From Euglena gracilis (Eukaryota; Euglenida; Euglenophyceae; Euglenales): 64,000 bases of DNA. The stretch lies in NCBI GenBank assembly GCA_039621445.1, contig CP154956.1:82642474-82706473 (forward strand), in the 5' to 3' direction. Positions within the stretch are counted from its first letter, which is position 1, and every line of letters begins with the position of its first letter. This document shows, piece after piece, positions 37,101 through 40,100 of the stretch. The notes under the pieces are model-generated. The model was not told where the DNA came from. It worked only from the letters and a program-made list of their open reading frames with translations, and made no database searches. The position numbers were made by a program, and so were the translations under genes.

Positions 37101-40100
37101 GGCGCCCCCCGTTTCCGCACCGGGAATCGTGATTGAACCCCGATTTTTCTTATAAAAAACGTGCTCAGAGCCCGCCAAATGCCTGCCCTGAAATTTGTGG
37201 TCATGATTCACGCAAGGGGTCAAAACCGCAAAAATGTGAAATTCAGACCCAAAAAACGGCGCCCTAATAGAAAACGTGCCTGACCACAGATGCCTTAATG
37301 GAAAACGTGTCATTGCCACAGATGCCTTAATGGAAAACGTGTTACCCCTCCCCCCATACCTAAACGCACGGCAAACTTTGAGAGCCCCGTGAAGCGTGGA
37401 AAAGTCTGATGACCACCGCTGGCCGTGTGTTGAAAAGAGCTTTCAATCGAGGGGTTACTTGGTACCCTGACACGCACCCTGGCACGCAGCCCGAGATACG
37501 CTCGCAATCGTCGGATCGGCCAGAATCTTAGTCGAAATTTGTGGTGGTTTTGGGTGCTGCTTGGCTTAAAATGCTTAACAAGCCATACAGAAACGATTTT
37601 TGTCTTCGAATCGATGGCATCTGGGGTCAAGGGAGGTAGAAGAATTGTGAAATTAGGATTTCCCAGTGACAGGAAATAAGAGCACCAAGCGGCGTGGCTG
37701 AATTTGGTCGTCGCCACTAGTCGTCTGATGAAAAGAGTTTTCGATCGAGGGGTGAGTTTGCACCTGAACAACTTTCACAGCCAGAGATCCGCTCGCGATC
37801 GTCGATCGATTTCGCAAAATGCATTTTCGGACGATTTCGGACGACACGTGATTGCCACAGATGCCCTAATGGAAAACGTGCCATTGCCACAGATGCCCTA
37901 ATGGAAAACGTGTCATTGCCACAGATGCCTTAATGGAAAACGTGCCTGACCACAGATGCCTTAATGGAAAACGTGTCATTGCCACAAATGCCCTCATGGA
38001 AAACGTGTTCATGACCACGAATTTCAGGGCAGGCATTTGGCGGGCTGAACACGTTTTTAAAAACTGTGTCCCAGACGCCGGTTCGGGCGGTAGTCCGAAC
38101 CGGCGTCCCAGGCACAGGTTTCACGCCCGAACCGGCGTCTGGGACACAGTTCTCGATACCAAGGTTGGTAATTGGTTATCGCACAATATCGCAAATATCG
38201 CAATATCGACAAATATCGATCAGGGGTGCAATATCTCGCAAATATCGTAAAAAATATTGCACCTTCAATTTTTCGGTGGTGATGCCTAATTCAGTCAAAT
38301 TTGGGGGGATTCCTAATTTTGGGGGGGCCATTGTGACCTCAATTATCGCAAATCCATCGGCTTTTGTCCCTTCCCATCTGCAGAATGGCTGCGTTCAAGA
38401 AGTTTTTTGACGATGTCGGAAGCCAAGGCCAAGGCCCCGATTGGGTTGGCACTGTTTGGCGCTGCAAATTGACAAAGTTGGGAGACAGTGGTCAGCCCGT
38501 CCCTTGTGGTGCCAAAGTGCTAGGGAAGCGGTCCAACACCACCGGCCTTCACAACCACATGCGGGAGCACCACCCTGTGGAGTACCGGCAGACGGTTACC
38601 AGTGCCAAGGACATCACAAGCTTCTTTCCTGGTGCCAAAGATGATCTGCAGCGTCGCAACATTGCACTAGCATTCTCAGAAAATGCCCTCGCATACCAGG
38701 TACACACACCGTTTCCCGTTGGTCGCCAAAATTGAATGCCCCCCCCTTCCAGGTCCTCGACAGTCCCAGCTTCCGTGGGGCCTTTGGTGAAGCCATTCCT
38801 AAGCACTTCTTCCGTCAAAACCAGGCTTCTTTCATTGAAATGGGGGATACAAATGGTGCAGGGCGTTGGGATTGTCCCTAGGGATGGCAGAAGGTGACTT
38901 CTTTAGGGTTTAGCCTGGATGTGGGGGAGGGCCTGCAATGTTTTGAACATTAGAAGCCTGATGAAGACTTGAGTGCCTTTACTAGGCACCTTCAACAGGA
39001 CACTCAAACGGCCTTGCTCAATAAACTCAGGGGCTCTGATATCTTTTTGCTCGTCGACGGTGGAACCCTAAACCGAAAACGTTTGCTGAATGCATGTCTT
39101 GGATGGAATGGCGAAACATATTTCTACAAGTCTGTGCGTGTCCCAAATTTGACAGCAATGGAGGTGCGTGTTTTTGTTGTGTTTTCCACGTTTAAAGCAC
39201 CATCTGTTGTTGCAGATTGCCTCCACATTGAGTGTCCGGCCTTCTTCGGAGGCCTCTAACCCGTACCTCTCCGCTGTAACCACAGCTGTGCAGTCTCAAA
39301 ACCAGCACCGATGCAGAGGAGATTCGGATGTCTCTTGATAGCATTGCCATGACACAGAATGCAGCACCAAAACACCCATTTCTATCTTCTGATGCCCATT
39401 TTCCCGGCAGCAAAAGGGGGGTTCAACAAAAAAGCTCTTCTTTTGATGCCAAAGTTTGACGGTGGTAAAATGGGGGGGGGCCTGGCCAGTCACATCACCT
39501 CATCGTGGTGCCAGGGTGAACAGCGTAGGTGACTTACGCTGGCCAAGGATGTGGCAGACAAAATTTTTCAGCGGGGGGGGGGGGGCTTAAAAAAATAATA
39601 TCGCAATTCTCGATCGTATCGCAAATATCGCAAGGGGGTGCAAGATCTCGCAAAATATCGGACCCCCCCCCCAAATGCAAGATCAATTTCCAACCTTGCT
39701 CGATACAGGAGCTGTTTTTGCTTCTTTGAATTTGACAATTTATTCTTAAAAAAACACCCCCCAGAAGGTTTCTTTTGAATGCCAAAAACTGCCCAAAAAA
39801 TGGTCAAAAAATCCAAAAATGGAAAATTCTTTTTGACTGCTTTTTTTTCCCATTTTGGGTCGGGAAATTTTTGACAAAAATGACCCAGAAGTTCCAAAAA
39901 TGATTAAATTTTTGTATCCCGAAAACTTTCGGTGCAAAACTGAGCAGGCGTCAGAAAATAGGTTTTAAGAACCGTCTCCAGTTCAGGAGTGAAGCCATGG
40001 CTGATGCCCGATGATGCCCAAACCGGCATTCTGGATGCAGTTTTTTGTCACAAGAAAAACACAAAAAAAAACGTCAAAAAATAAAATGGAAATTTCATTG

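Noticed and set aside
36023-38010. CRISPR-like arrays of about 31-32-bp repeats
   Set aside because: The units are head-to-tail without unique spacers, no cas genes are present, and the window is eukaryotic.
38822-38960. Small hAT element in the second exon of the 38-kb transposase
   Set aside because: Ends CAGGCTTCTTTC and ATTAGAAGCCTG look right and a stop lies inside, but the flanks GTCAAAAC and ATGAAGAC match at only 5 of 8 positions, so it is not listed as an independent element.
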